22,078 bases of DNA from Amoebophrya sp. AT5.2. Lineage: Eukaryota; Sar; Dinophyceae; Syndiniales; Amoebophryaceae. The position numbers were made by a program, and so were the translations under genes. Where the stretch lies: the NCBI GenBank assembly GCA_005223375.1, contig RXOD01004454.1, forward strand, positions 1 to 22,078. Direction: 5' to 3'. The first letter of the stretch is position 1. Each line of letters starts with the position of its first letter. The notes below the pieces were generated by a model. The model worked only from the letters and a program-made list of their open reading frames with translations. It ran no database searches and was not told the DNA's origin. Shown one piece after another: positions 9,918 to 19,518 of the stretch.

Positions 9918-10195
9918 GTTTTTTCAACCTCTAACACGACGTTTGGGCTGTCGAAACTGGCCCTCACCGGGGCGGGGAACGAGGGAAACTCGACTACCGA
10001 TCGATCCACGTCGTCCGAGACGAAGAAAGCGCGGGCGCAGCAGAAGACGCAGATCCTCATGCAGGCAGAAGCGCTGTGGCATTGGATCGTGCACAACAAA
10101 GCACCGGCACAAGTGAAAGATAATTCTCTGCACATAGGAAACCGCGGGGGCGCCGGCGCAGGAGTGGCGAAGAAAGCCTGCGCAGGGACGAGAAC
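9918..10195 (+). CDS. Possible further exon, perhaps of the upstream coiled-coil gene
   Basis: After the acceptor-like GGACCTAG a frame stays open from 9918 to a consensus donor GTAAGA at 10196, just where an in-frame TAA would otherwise end it. It would encode about 92 residues with a GC-rich, coding-like codon pattern, including a Gln/Lys/Ala helix-like part, then ALWHWIVHNKAPAQVKD and a Gly/Ala-rich end. It does not resemble a known domain. The link to exon 3 is unresolved: the weak donor at 9516 breaks phase, while a donor at 9497 (TAC|GTGGCG) would keep it. The next exon after 10195 could not be found. Confidence 0.35.
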
Positions 10196-11767
10196 GTAAG
10201 ACGACCGGAGACAACTCGAGCTGGGACCTAGTTGAGGTACTAAGCTCACTTCAACCATTGTGGTCGAGACGTTGACCTTGACGTAGATACCTGGAACAAG
10301 AAGATTGATGAATAGGATTGGGATAGTACTACAAAACCCCCAGAAGTACACTCGATCTCGAGGGCCGCAAACGCGAAGACTTCAGTCATGCAGTTTCGAT
10401 GAGTAGACTGAACTGCTTCAAGGAGCAAAGACAAAACTTCACGAAGTAAAAAAGTAAAGAGCACAGTGGTAAGAAAGTACTTAAGTAGTCAAAGCATCCG
10501 ATTCCGATCGCGCAGGCTAGTGTGGGAAGTGATCCGCATCATGATACGTAGTCCATGAGCATGCTGCGTCTCCGACTTGTCGCTGTAGTTGAACTAGAAA
10601 GATGACAATGTACACCATGACCATGATCACCAAACTGCATCAATCTTTTGGTTTGCTTTTTGCGTATATCGCACCATACCGATGCCCTTACAACCCATAG
10701 CGAAGTGATCGACCATGTCGAAAGCTCGCAATTCTGACTCTAACGTTGAAGTTGAATTTGTATAACAAACTACTCTACCCCTGTAGTCTGTACGATTAGT
10801 TTTGGTTCAGCATGATGCTTTCGCGCATGCAGCCGTACACTTCTTTCTTATTCTACGTGGTAGCCGTAGCTCAGTATGTCTATGTCACCTTCACCGTCCG
10901 AACTGGATCTGGTCCTGGTGGAGGTGGGACAACAGCAATTACAAGGCAACAGAAATGATGCCGGAGTTTGATTTTTTCGCCCGTCGCTCCTTAACAACAA
11001 GTATAACAACGACAACAAAAAAAAAGAGAAGGAAGCAGGCGAGAAGGTGTCACCCGTCTTAGCCTGATTAGATTCCGCTTGTGCTGATGCTGGAACTGGA
11101 TCTCCACGTGTTTCAAACCACAGCACTCGACGTCTGTTTTTCTGGAAAAATGTGATCGGCTCTCTCCACCTCGAGCGTCGGTGTGTACTGGTCTTTGAGA
11201 GTGATGAGAGATCACAAGAAGGTGGCCAGCGTTTTTCTCGTTTCGGTGATACGGAAACCACATTGACTGTAGATGTGCCGCCTCCTGTCGGCGACATACT
11301 AAGTAACTTTTTCTCCCCTGCTGCGTTGTCGATGTTGAGCTATCATTCGTGACTTCTGATAAATATCGTGCCAGGAACAGGAACTGTTGAAAACCAACTG
11401 GTGCGTCGCACCTAGGATCCTGTCTTCTACAGCCATAGGATACTGTGCTGCAGCAGATTCAACTGCATTCATTGTTGATTTTAAAAACCCCCTGCGTCTT
11501 GTGGGCCGCATTCTCTTTGTATTCTTGACCTTGCCATTTCTAATTTTTTCTCCGATAGTACCGAGCATGCTTGCCATGAACAAGAGGCCGCGCAGGGTCA
11601 ATCTCAAGTCCAGCACTCACCACCCATTCATTTTATATATCTCATTCGTTCCTCGTAGCCTAGAAGCCGCGTAGCCCCAGAAAATAAATCTACTGCCCCT
11701 TCCTACCCGTACCACAAGCGATAGGCAACCCGGAAAAGCGTCATTTTCAATCTTCACCTACGTGTAC
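10196..11767. other. Large spacer; no supported gene
   Basis: About 1.57 kb, mostly AT-rich and of low coding quality on both strands. It presumably holds the 3' UTR of the coiled-coil gene and the promoter or leader region of the RING gene. A 105-codon open frame on the minus strand (11616-11299) and a plus-strand frame with a hydrophobic segment (11387-11674) are not supported by family resemblance. No tRNA or other RNA gene is seen. Confidence 0.5.
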
Positions 11768-13021
11768 ATGAGGAGGATGCACCCAACGATTTTTTTCGAA
11801 GAGGAATCCGGCAGGCGGGAGGAGGGGGGCCGCGGTCGCAGCTCTCGAGCCTCAGATGATCCGTCACGTACCCGTGCCGAACAAGAAACGCTCTTGCCAC
11901 AAGATCGACATCCAGGAGAGAAGGAAACTGCAGAGCACGTCGAGGACCAAACTACGGGCAAGAACAAGTCAAGATCAATCCAGATCGAGCTTACTCGTCG
12001 TCGCACCTCCTCGTCGTCGACTGGAACCCGACAAGCACCCGCGGAGAATCACCCGAAAAATTCCGGCGAGGATACAGCGAAGGTCGCGCGGTCCTCTGAT
12101 GAAGATTCGGATAGTGGAAGTACCTTTACCGAGCCACTCGCGCCTCAATCAACGGCGACGCGTATGTCAACAATCGAAGAGTTTTTAGAAGAGCCACCTG
12201 CTCTTGTGCTCGCCGGTCGTGAAACGTCGGCTTCTGCAGCTGCAGCTTCGTCCGCTGCAGCTTCACCAGCGTCCTGGAGCAGAAGAAGGAGCAATGGAAC
12301 CCACCAGCAGCGCACCGGGATGAACATGAGAAGCGCCTCGGACCATTCCTCCAACATCAGAACTGAGGATGTTGCTCAGCACGACGCCCCAGGAACAGCC
12401 GCCGCCACTGGTGCGACGACGACAACGACTGGGAAGATGTTGAACGAGGTTCCGGAGCAGCAGGGCTCGGAGGAAGATTTGGAGTGCCCGATTTGCATGG
12501 ACTCGATTCAGAAGGAGGCGGCGGCGATGCGGTGCGCCAACAAGCACTACTGCCACGCGCAGTGTCTCTGCCAGTGGATTCAGTCCTGCCGGCGGCAGAG
12601 GATAACCCCGACCTGCCCGATCTGCCGCGCCGAGGTCCAGTTCCACGCCCGCAATTTGAAAGACTATCTCGACGCGAGCCGGAACGACGGGGGCACCTCC
12701 AGCAGTGCAGGCGGCGACGGCGCAAAAGGCAACACAAATGCCGCTACTTCTATGGACGAGGAAGAGCGCGGGTTTTTTGAGACCATCTACAATAACCTGG
12801 AACAGCAGGAGAACGGAGATGGGTGGGGCGGGGTCTCGTGGGAGAACGTCGAGTGGGGCGCAGGGCTGCTGGCCTGGCTGGGCATCGGCTTCTTCTCGGG
12901 CATGTCCACGCACGGAGGAATGATCGTGCCACTGGCAAGCAGCACGGACAACAGGATCGCGCAGACGGTCGGGTTCGCGGCAGGAGTTCTCACAAGCCTG
13001 TTCTTGATCAGCCGCCGTTGA
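11768..13021 (+). CDS. RING-H2 ubiquitin ligase-like protein with C-terminal membrane segments
   Basis: A single open frame of 417 residues from ATG 11768 (a second Met is at residue 4) to TGA. Residues 1-230 are disordered: Arg/Glu-rich, then Ser/Ala/Thr-rich. Residues 240-286 form a RING finger: Cys240, Cys243, Cys256, His260, His263, Cys266, Cys283 and Cys286, with the usual Trp270 and CPIC pairs at both ends, so it should bind two zinc ions and recruit an E2. Residues about 364-390 and 399-414 are hydrophobic and Gly-rich, ending in SRR, compatible with two C-terminal membrane passes. RING plus two C-terminal helices recalls RNF5/RNF185-type ER or mitochondrial-membrane ligases, though in those the RING is N-terminal. 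E3 activity is a family expectation; location and substrates are inference. Confidence 0.85.
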   Translation: MRRMHPTIFFEEESGRREEGGRGRSSRASDDPSRTRAEQETLLPQDRHPGEKETAEHVEDQTTGKNKSRSIQIELTRRRTSSSSTGTRQAPAENHPKNSGEDTAKVARSSDEDSDSGSTFTEPLAPQSTATRMSTIEEFLEEPPALVLAGRETSASAAAASSAAASPASWSRRRSNGTHQQRTGMNMRSASDHSSNIRTEDVAQHDAPGTAAATGATTTTTGKMLNEVPEQQGSEEDLECPICMDSIQKEAAAMRCANKHYCHAQCLCQWIQSCRRQRITPTCPICRAEVQFHARNLKDYLDASRNDGGTSSSAGGDGAKGNTNAATSMDEEERGFFETIYNNLEQQENGDGWGGVSWENVEWGAGLLAWLGIGFFSGMSTHGGMIVPLASSTDNRIAQTVGFAAGVLTSLFLISRR

Positions 13022-13897
13022 GGCTGAGTGACAAATGTACGAGAAACTACTTTTGGAGAGTTGCACACGGGCTGGAATGAAGCGAATCCTTTTTGCTTTT
13101 TTTCACGTGCTTTTGGTTTTGTTGAGGAAGCGACGAAACACCCACACACCCACTCCCACGCCAGAAGTGTCTATAAGTATACAATGAACTCGCTTGTCGC
13201 GACGCACGACAAAGACTAGACTTCACTTGTTTCGCATCGGCAAACGAGCCAGAAAAAAAGAAGTAGGAGGTGAATCAATCTACTCGTGTCCGCCTCTCCG
13301 ACAAGAAGCACACAGAACAAGTCCCGAGCTGTTCACCGGCAAGGCCAAGCGTTCTTCCACGGGGACGAGTACCAAGTGGAAATGGAAATGCACAGAGCCA
13401 GAACGAAGCTCATGCCCCCCAAGCAGCGGATATCGATATCGAATCGCGAAATCAACGTCAACAATACCTGTCCGGTGGTTCCCATTCTACTGTTCGTTGG
13501 ATCCTCAGAAATCAAGGCGTCGGTGAAAACTCGTCAATCGATCCACTGCCCGAAGACAAAAAAGTCTAAGAAGTCTTGCGTTCACTACTAAGCTATTAGC
13601 TTAACCTGAAGATGATGATGAAGGTGAAGCTGCACGGTCAACAGACAAATTTAAATTGTCCCCCTTTGCCATTTCTCGGTTTACTTACTTAACTGAAATA
13701 GAAGCAACAGCAAGTGCATGATTTTGATCTTGTTCTTGATTCTACCTAGATCTACAATCCCAATCGACGACACCAGGGTTTTGCTTTTGGTTGCCGGGTG
13801 GATTCGAAGAAATACGTCCTTGCTCTGTTATTTCTCGCTGGACCGAGCGAAAAACTTTCTGTGAAAAACTTCGAGCAAGGTACTGGCTCACCAGAGC
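13022..13897. other. Spacer; no supported gene
   Basis: About 880 bases. Between 13194 and 13591 all three plus-strand frames stay open for 99-110 codons, but none has a recognisable protein. A TATAAG word followed by TATAC lies at 13171-13181 and a GATGAA-type run at 13610-13627. CACCAG at 13888-13893, five bases before the next ATG, could be a splice acceptor. Confidence 0.45.
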
Positions 13898-14707
13898 ATG
13901 GATCAGCAGACTCCTTCCCTCTACCCGGACCTTCCGGTCTCGGGCGCCACATCGTCCTCCGCCGACCACTTGTTGGAGCGTGAGATGAGTCAAACGAGCC
14001 GGCAGACGCTGGAGATTTTGCAGGACCTAGCTACGCAATACAATCAGCTTGTGGACCGAACCAACGAGGTCGAGCGCCGTTTCCGTTCTGGCGAGTGGAG
14101 CGGTGGCCACGCTACCACGCAACTGTCACAAGTGGAGGCGGCTGCGAACAAACTGCAGGAAAAGCGCGTGGACTCGGTCCAAATCGCGGAGCTGCACTCT
14201 GGGAAAGAGACGGCGCGCGCGCTGCGGCGAAGCCTGAACAATGGCCTGGAGAGCTTCTTCGAACGCCTCACAGGCTTATTCAAGGATTTTCGCGAAGTAC
14301 CGCCTGGCGCTGCTGCGCCGGGCCGGACATCTGCGGCTGCTCCAGCCACGGGTAAAGGTCGCTTTGTTGAGCAGGAGGACAAAAGTGGATCGCCGGAACG
14401 AGATCTGCGCACGCCACGCAGGCCCAGGCAGGAGAAGGTGGGGGAGCCGTCGGCTTTCGGAAACGGACCTAGCTATCAAGGCCGTGAAGCTGGGAATGAA
14501 CAAGGGGAGGACCAGACAAGCCCGACAAGGAGAGAATTCGCTCGCACGGATGGACGCAGAATGCCGGCCGACCCCCGGACGGAATACGACCGGGAGCGGA
14601 GGCGCTATCTGGAGCAGCAACGACGCCGTGAAAGACAGGACCCCTTCGGATTATTCGGCCCTTGGGGTGGGCTGGACCCGTATCGAGGAAGAGGCTTTTT
14701 CTTCTAA
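13898..14707 (+). CDS. Hypothetical protein: short coiled coil followed by Arg-rich disordered tail
   Basis: The frame runs 269 residues from ATG to TAA. The family is not recognised. Residues 28-80 and 85-130 are amphipathic and helical, rich in Gln, Leu, Glu and Arg (for example QTLEILQDLATQYNQLVDR), compatible with coiled-coil pairing. Residues 135-225 are Pro/Gly/Ala/Arg-rich and likely disordered. Residues 228-250 form a strongly basic stretch (DRERRRYLEQQRRRERQ), and the protein ends in an unusual aromatic-Gly tail, GLFGPWGG...GRGFFF. There is no signal peptide or membrane segment. The start is chosen as the only upstream ATG in frame and is near a possible acceptor at 13893. Codon use is less GC-biased than in the neighbours, and a second open frame (14241-14792) overlaps it, so the call rests on composition rather than homology. 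Confidence 0.6.
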   Translation: MDQQTPSLYPDLPVSGATSSSADHLLEREMSQTSRQTLEILQDLATQYNQLVDRTNEVERRFRSGEWSGGHATTQLSQVEAAANKLQEKRVDSVQIAELHSGKETARALRRSLNNGLESFFERLTGLFKDFREVPPGAAAPGRTSAAAPATGKGRFVEQEDKSGSPERDLRTPRRPRQEKVGEPSAFGNGPSYQGREAGNEQGEDQTSPTRREFARTDGRRMPADPRTEYDRERRRYLEQQRRRERQDPFGLFGPWGGLDPYRGRGFFF

Positions 14708-15970
14708 CCGATCGGGGTGGCAGGTGGATGATATCATCATGAAAGAATATCTTCTACCGCTTCTGGTTATTTATCATGATACATATAGTTAGTATTTCAT
14801 TAGGCTAAGGCTACTTGAGTGACTGCAACGTGCCGACCAATACCTCGCTGCAAGTTCGAGCTTGCTGTGAGTGTGTAGTCCCTGTTTGTAGCCATCTTTT
14901 CGTATCATGATCCGCGGCGGCGCAAGAGCGGCACACGTCTGAGCTGTGATCGCTTTCTTCTGACGCGGCGCAATCAAAGACTTATCAGAAACTCAAGCAT
15001 GAAAGACTTTCTTATCGATCAAGCGAGTGACAACGCAGATTAACACAACCACACCCACAGAAAAGCACTACTAGCACCGGCGCGCAGAGCCAGAGGAGAC
15101 AGCTCGGCTTTGTACAAGGTCAAGGCAGATGCGCTGCCTTTTTTTCCGTGCGCAGCTTCGTATGAATGTACAAGAATGAGACGAAATTGCCCTTGTGACA
15201 TGTATATTCTTGTGTAAATTTAGATCGCAGCAGCGTTATTATCTTCGTTCTGTTTCGATTTCGACGGCTACGTCGTAGTGGTATACATAGTCTGTTTCGC
15301 AGGTTCTTGTTCTTCTTCTTGTTTGTTTCTACTGTGATTCGTGTCTTTGTTTCTCGTGCTAGCCCACCGACCAGACTCTTCTGCAACTCAAGTCAGTGGG
15401 TGAAACGCAAATTCTTCCCGCTCCCTCCACCACCTGGGTGGTCGTCTGCTGGCAGGCCTGCCCTCCAATCAAGATGGGAGAATTCCAGCAGGGAAAGTGG
15501 TTTGATTAAGTACGGCCGCGGGGGTCTTTCACATTTTTGAGGATCCGGCAATTCTTCTAATCTATCGGTCCGCTCATTCACATTCGGCTTTCGGTCTCGT
15601 AGTGGTCTGTAGCGTGCACAAAGCTCAGAACGTGAAGCCCTGACGTGACTGTGGCACGGCGAGGGTGCTCTGCTGTGCGTGGGCGTAAGTGGCTCTTGTT
15701 GAAGAAGCAGTTTGTCTTTGTCGTGCTCTGCTAGTGGTACCTCTGTCTGCATTCGTAAAACACCAATCGCTCAGCTTGGAAGATAGCTACTTTTAGTGAA
15801 TGCAATACTAACTTCTGTACTTAAAAAAAATTTAGAATGTAGTATTCCGGCTCCAGGGAGGACTTAGTTGCAATTCGCAGCCCCCCTCATCTGGAGTAAA
15901 AATGTTCACCTTGTTTTTCACAACTTCCGGTCACGGCTCCGACTGCTACTCCGAACGGGGGGCTCGATAG
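14708..15970. other. Spacer; no supported gene
   Basis: About 1.26 kb, AT-rich near 14700-15350 and 15770-15850. Open frames on either strand (15120-15386 minus, 15307-15540 plus, 15393-15752 minus) overlap each other and match nothing I know. It must hold the 3' end of the preceding gene and the 5' region of the oxidoreductase; no defined signals are visible. Confidence 0.5.
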
Positions 15971-18742
15971 ATGAACTCGGTGCCAAAAGGTGACGGACTG
16001 ACCGACCTCGGAAGGTGCTCGTATCTCGTCGTCGGCGCCGGCGCGCCGGCGCTCGCTTTCATCGACACCCTCATCACGCTGAATGAGGTCGATGAGAAGA
16101 TCACCAAGGACGCGCCGATCGTGTTGATCGACCGGCACGATGCCCCGGGTACGTTCAAAGTTTCTTTTTTCTCGTTCTCCGAAGTAGAATCAATCATAGC
16201 GATCGATTAGCTACTACTGTGGCTGTGATATGCCTATGCGTATGTCTGTGACTGCGCACATTTGCTTCTATGAAAAGGAAATAGAATCTTGACTCGACTA
16301 CGGCAAGCGCAATTCAAACTACAACGAACTTCTAGCTAGATCACTGCATGGCCCACCACTTCTTCTAATCCAGAAGTTTACAATCATCTCCATGTTTTGT
16401 CACGTACAACTTAACTATCTACGTTCCACCGCCGAAATTTCGAAGGGAAAGCGAATGCGAAAGTGATGGCAAAAACGAATTTACTGAGCGATGTCATTCA
16501 GCTGTCATTCCGCAGTCATCGTTAGAGAAGACGAAGAGGAGTTGCATTCAAAGAAATTTTCGCCAGCCCTGCCTGCTCTGAGTACTTAAACACTTACACT
16601 CATCAGGCGGGCACTGGAATGATGCCTACGAGTTCGTCCGCCTCCACAACCCCTCCCTCGTGTACGGTGTCTCGTCGAAGCAGCTTGAGGGCAGCTGGCT
16701 GACGCAGAATTTGCTCAAGCTCCGCCTCCCCACCGCTCACAGGGCCACGAAGCACGAAATTCTCGCGTACTACTCGGGGGTCCTCAAGACCTGGAAGGAA
16801 AAGGGCCTTGTGAAGTTCTTCGGAGGAGTGGAGTTCGATTTCCAGAAGGCCAAGGGCAATCTGGATCGGGCCGAAGTGTGCAAGGTTTGGTCCTCTGAAT
16901 CGGAAGTTGGGGAGCTGGAGGATGCAAGAAGAAGTTCCGGCTCAGATTCCACGAGCGGCTCCTCCCGGACCTCGAAATTCGGGAACCCCAACACTCTCAC
17001 CACTAACACTGACACTATCGTGGCCGCTGATGCCGAATTGCCCGCCTTCGACTTTGTTCTGCTTCAGAACAGGAATGCGCGCTTCCAGGTTTCTGTGGCC
17101 GAGAAGCTGGTTAACGCCACCCTCGGCGAAAATATTGTTCCCACGGCGAACAACATGCCATTCCGCGTCGAAGGACAGGGTAGGATTGAGGTTCGGGTGC
17201 CCAGTGAGCTGCACACTCTCCCACCGTCCTCGTTTGCAAGCAAGAAGTTCTGTATCCTCGGAGGAGGGAAGACGGGTATGGACGCCCTCGTGTGGCTGCA
17301 GCGCGACAAGGGAGTTGGCGCTGATCGGATTTCGTGGGTAACGGGAACAGAGACCTGGATGCTGAATCGCGAGCGGCTGGCGTCTCCCGGCGTGCTGGCG
17401 GACGCGGTTCTCGACGCCATGTTGAACGCTGGGGGTCCCGAGGAGACGGGCTATCTCGAAACCGCGCTGACCGAGCTCGAGCGCAGCGATCTTCTCCGCA
17501 GTATCGACGGCACGGGCGCGCATCGGCCGACAGACACAGACTTCAGGTTTCCCATCACCGACTTAGAGGAGCTGAGCTACCTCCGGAAACCGCAGCTGGT
17601 GAAGCACCGACAGGGCCACGTGGCCAAATTGAGTCTGGATGATGATGGGGGCGTGCGACTCCACTTCAAGGCGAGGGGCACCCGCACACAAACGTCGCTC
17701 GAGGACGAGAGCGTGACTCCCGGCGCGGCAGAGGAGGTTGTTTTCATCCACTGCACCGCGCCGGGACCGTTCACCGGGCGCCAGGGCTCACTGCCGCTGT
17801 ACCAGGGAAAGTACACGCTGAACCTGATGAACACCTCCCCTCCCCCGCGCGGAAGTTCCACGGGCTCGACGCAGTCAGGGTCGGTCCTCGCGTGGGTCGA
17901 GACTGGCCGCAGGCTGAACGCCGCCCAGGAGCAGGGTGTGGGTGAACGTGGCGCGTTGCGGGAAAGCGTGGAAATGATTTGCAATGCCGGACACGACGCA
18001 AGGCCAAGGCTTGTTCCGGGGGAGCGCGGAGATGGCGAGCAGGTGGGAGACGTGGTCCCGGAAGTGAGGAACGAGTGGAGCGCGGAGGAAAATTTGGCCA
18101 AGCTGATCCGCCCTGGTCGGCTTCATCTTTAGTAGCTGCAGCTCTACACCTACAGAAAACCATAAAAATGAATCAGCAGCAGCACATACCAGTTTTTCTT
18201 GTGCCACCGACCGGATGAAACGACAACGAGCCAGCCTGCTCTGTCCTGTGTTTTCATCGGAATCAATCTCTTTATATCTCAGATCTGGTCGCGACCCCGG
18301 AGAACTTCGCTCACGTGTGGAACTCGGGCGTTTTGAACTGCCTTGAGTTCGGGAAGCGGTCCGCCGACGGAAAGTTTCCGTCATACAGGGCATTTCTAGA
18401 CGGGAACCGCCTGATGACGTTCGGGCCTCTCCCGATCAGACGCCGACACCTGGAAACGATGGAAAAGCTGGAGGCCGCTATGAGCAAGGTGTCTACTTAC
18501 ATTTTTACTCAAAAGAAATACGTAGGTACGTGGTAAAGCACCCACAGTTTTTAGCTTCTCTCTTAGTTATCAGACTACGGTTTGTTGCGCTTTCTGAGTC
18601 CTTCTGCCTATAAGTTTTTACACCAAAACAGCGCAAGTTCGCGATGACTTTCCGGAAGAACGGCGTTGACGGGGCGGCAGACCTGGGCGCAGTCCGTTCC
18701 CTGGTGGCGATCATGATGAAAAAGGGTCTCCGTGGCAGCTGA
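15971..18742 (+). CDS. FAD/NAD(P)-binding oxidoreductase (flavin monooxygenase-like), four exons
   Basis: Exons 15971-16148, 16607-18115, 18283-18488 and 18632-18742 join to exactly 668 codons (667 residues plus TGA). The first Rossmann motif is VVGAGAPALAF (GAGAPA at 22-27), followed by an acidic-strand end IVLIDRHDAPG and, across intron 1, GGHWNDAYEFVRLH (61-74), a signature I know from bacterial FAD/NAD(P)-binding oxidoreductases. The second nucleotide motif ILGGGKTGMDA starts at 276, with WMLNRE shortly after, again typical of that group. These parts should bind FAD and NAD(P)H; the substrate is unknown. Compared with bacterial relatives it carries a Ser/Thr/Asp-rich insert around residues 157-200 and Ser/Gly-rich loops near 480-500. 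Exons 3-4 give a basic C-terminal helix region. A bacterial origin followed by intron gain is possible but unproven. Confidence 0.88.
16149..16606 (+). other. Intron 1 of the oxidoreductase gene (458 bases, phase 1)
   Basis: Donor CCGG|GTACGT, acceptor TTACACTCATCAG. Joining restores the Gly codon of the conserved APGGHW motif, which strongly supports both ends. The intron is AT-rich with stops in all frames. Confidence 0.88.
18116..18282 (+). other. Intron 2 of the oxidoreductase gene (167 bases, phase 1)
   Basis: Donor CCTG|GTCGGC and acceptor TTTATATCTCAG. One base upstream plus two downstream make GAT (Asp563), and the frame continues into a GC-rich, coding-like exon beginning DLVATPENFAHVW. 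Confidence 0.72.
18489..18631 (+). other. Intron 3 of the oxidoreductase gene (143 bases, phase 0)
   Basis: Donor AAG|GTGTCT, acceptor CAAAACAG. A second AG six bases on (ending 18637) is also in phase and would drop two residues (RK). Confidence 0.65.
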
Positions 18743-18762
18743 CGCGCATGCGCATGCGCATG
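18742..18762. repeat. Alternating purine-pyrimidine tract with 16-base palindrome
   Basis: Starting on the last base of the oxidoreductase stop codon, 21 bases alternate strictly purine/pyrimidine. They include three CGCATG units and the perfect palindrome GCGCATGCGCATGCGC at 18744-18759. Such DNA can form a Z-type helix or, in RNA, a self-pairing hairpin or dimer. Confidence 0.75.
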
Positions 18763-19518
18763 GCGCTCTTGGTTAGCATTAGGTTTATCCCACATGCGTA
18801 TTCTCTTCAGGCATATCATACGATAATGATAAAACTAAAAGGAAGAGCGAGGAGAAACACTATCCACTCTCACTCCCGTGGTCCGACGTCTTCAGGAGAT
18901 TGATTTCGATCTACGACAAGAGACAGAACGCGAACAGACACACTCCAAGGGCAAGGAAGTGCACAACCACAAACACAAAACAACAGATTGATAGCAGAAG
19001 AAAGCTGTCGTGAAATAAAGATCCACTCTCTACCAGCAGCACCTGTTTAAAGGGCGGAAAGACGACGACCGTGACGAGCTTGTTCCTTCCCTACGTACTG
19101 GTGAGCGTTGTAGGCATAGGCACAGAAGAGCCCGGCGTAATCACGAACATGATCAGCCTTGTACAAATCGTTCCTTGCTTGTCCGTTACCAATGCCGTGT
19201 CGTTTCTTCTACCTAGGAATAAGGCCGCTCGCAATCGCAAAGAATGCTTCTATCACGCCTGCTTCTAAGAACAAAACAGATCCTCGAAATGCATCAAAGA
19301 CGAAGATGTGAACCTTGAATAACTTCCGTGATGGTGAAGACATTCGTGTGGAAGAATGCACAATTCTACCGGCTTACTTTTGTCAGATCGGAAGAAAGTT
19401 TTGATGAGGCACAGGAAAAGCATCTAGCACCAGCACTACTTCTAGCGCTTCCTGATGCTGCTCCATCTGCTTGTTTCTTACAAAAATTCATCATTGACGA
19501 GTTTGTTTGTGATCTATA
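18763..19518. other. Spacer; no supported gene
   Basis: About 750 bases with no convincing gene. It contains the motif ACCTGTTTAAAGG at 19041-19053, which recurs at 21216. A 62-codon open frame (ATG 19331) ends on bases overlapping the next start codon as TAATG; it may be an upstream open reading frame in the leader, but there is no independent support. Confidence 0.45.

Noticed and set aside
11299..11616. 105-codon minus-strand open frame
   Set aside because: Only weak coding look, no known motif, would be the single minus-strand gene; transcript evidence would be needed.
13194..13591. Three overlapping plus-strand open frames of about 100 codons
   Set aside because: All three frames are open at once, suggesting stop-poor spacer sequence rather than a gene; none shows a domain.
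14880..14905. TGTAGCCATCTTTTCG, partly similar to the dinoflagellate spliced-leader core
   Set aside because: It lacks the rest of the leader and a following donor site, and similarity is limited to a few bases.
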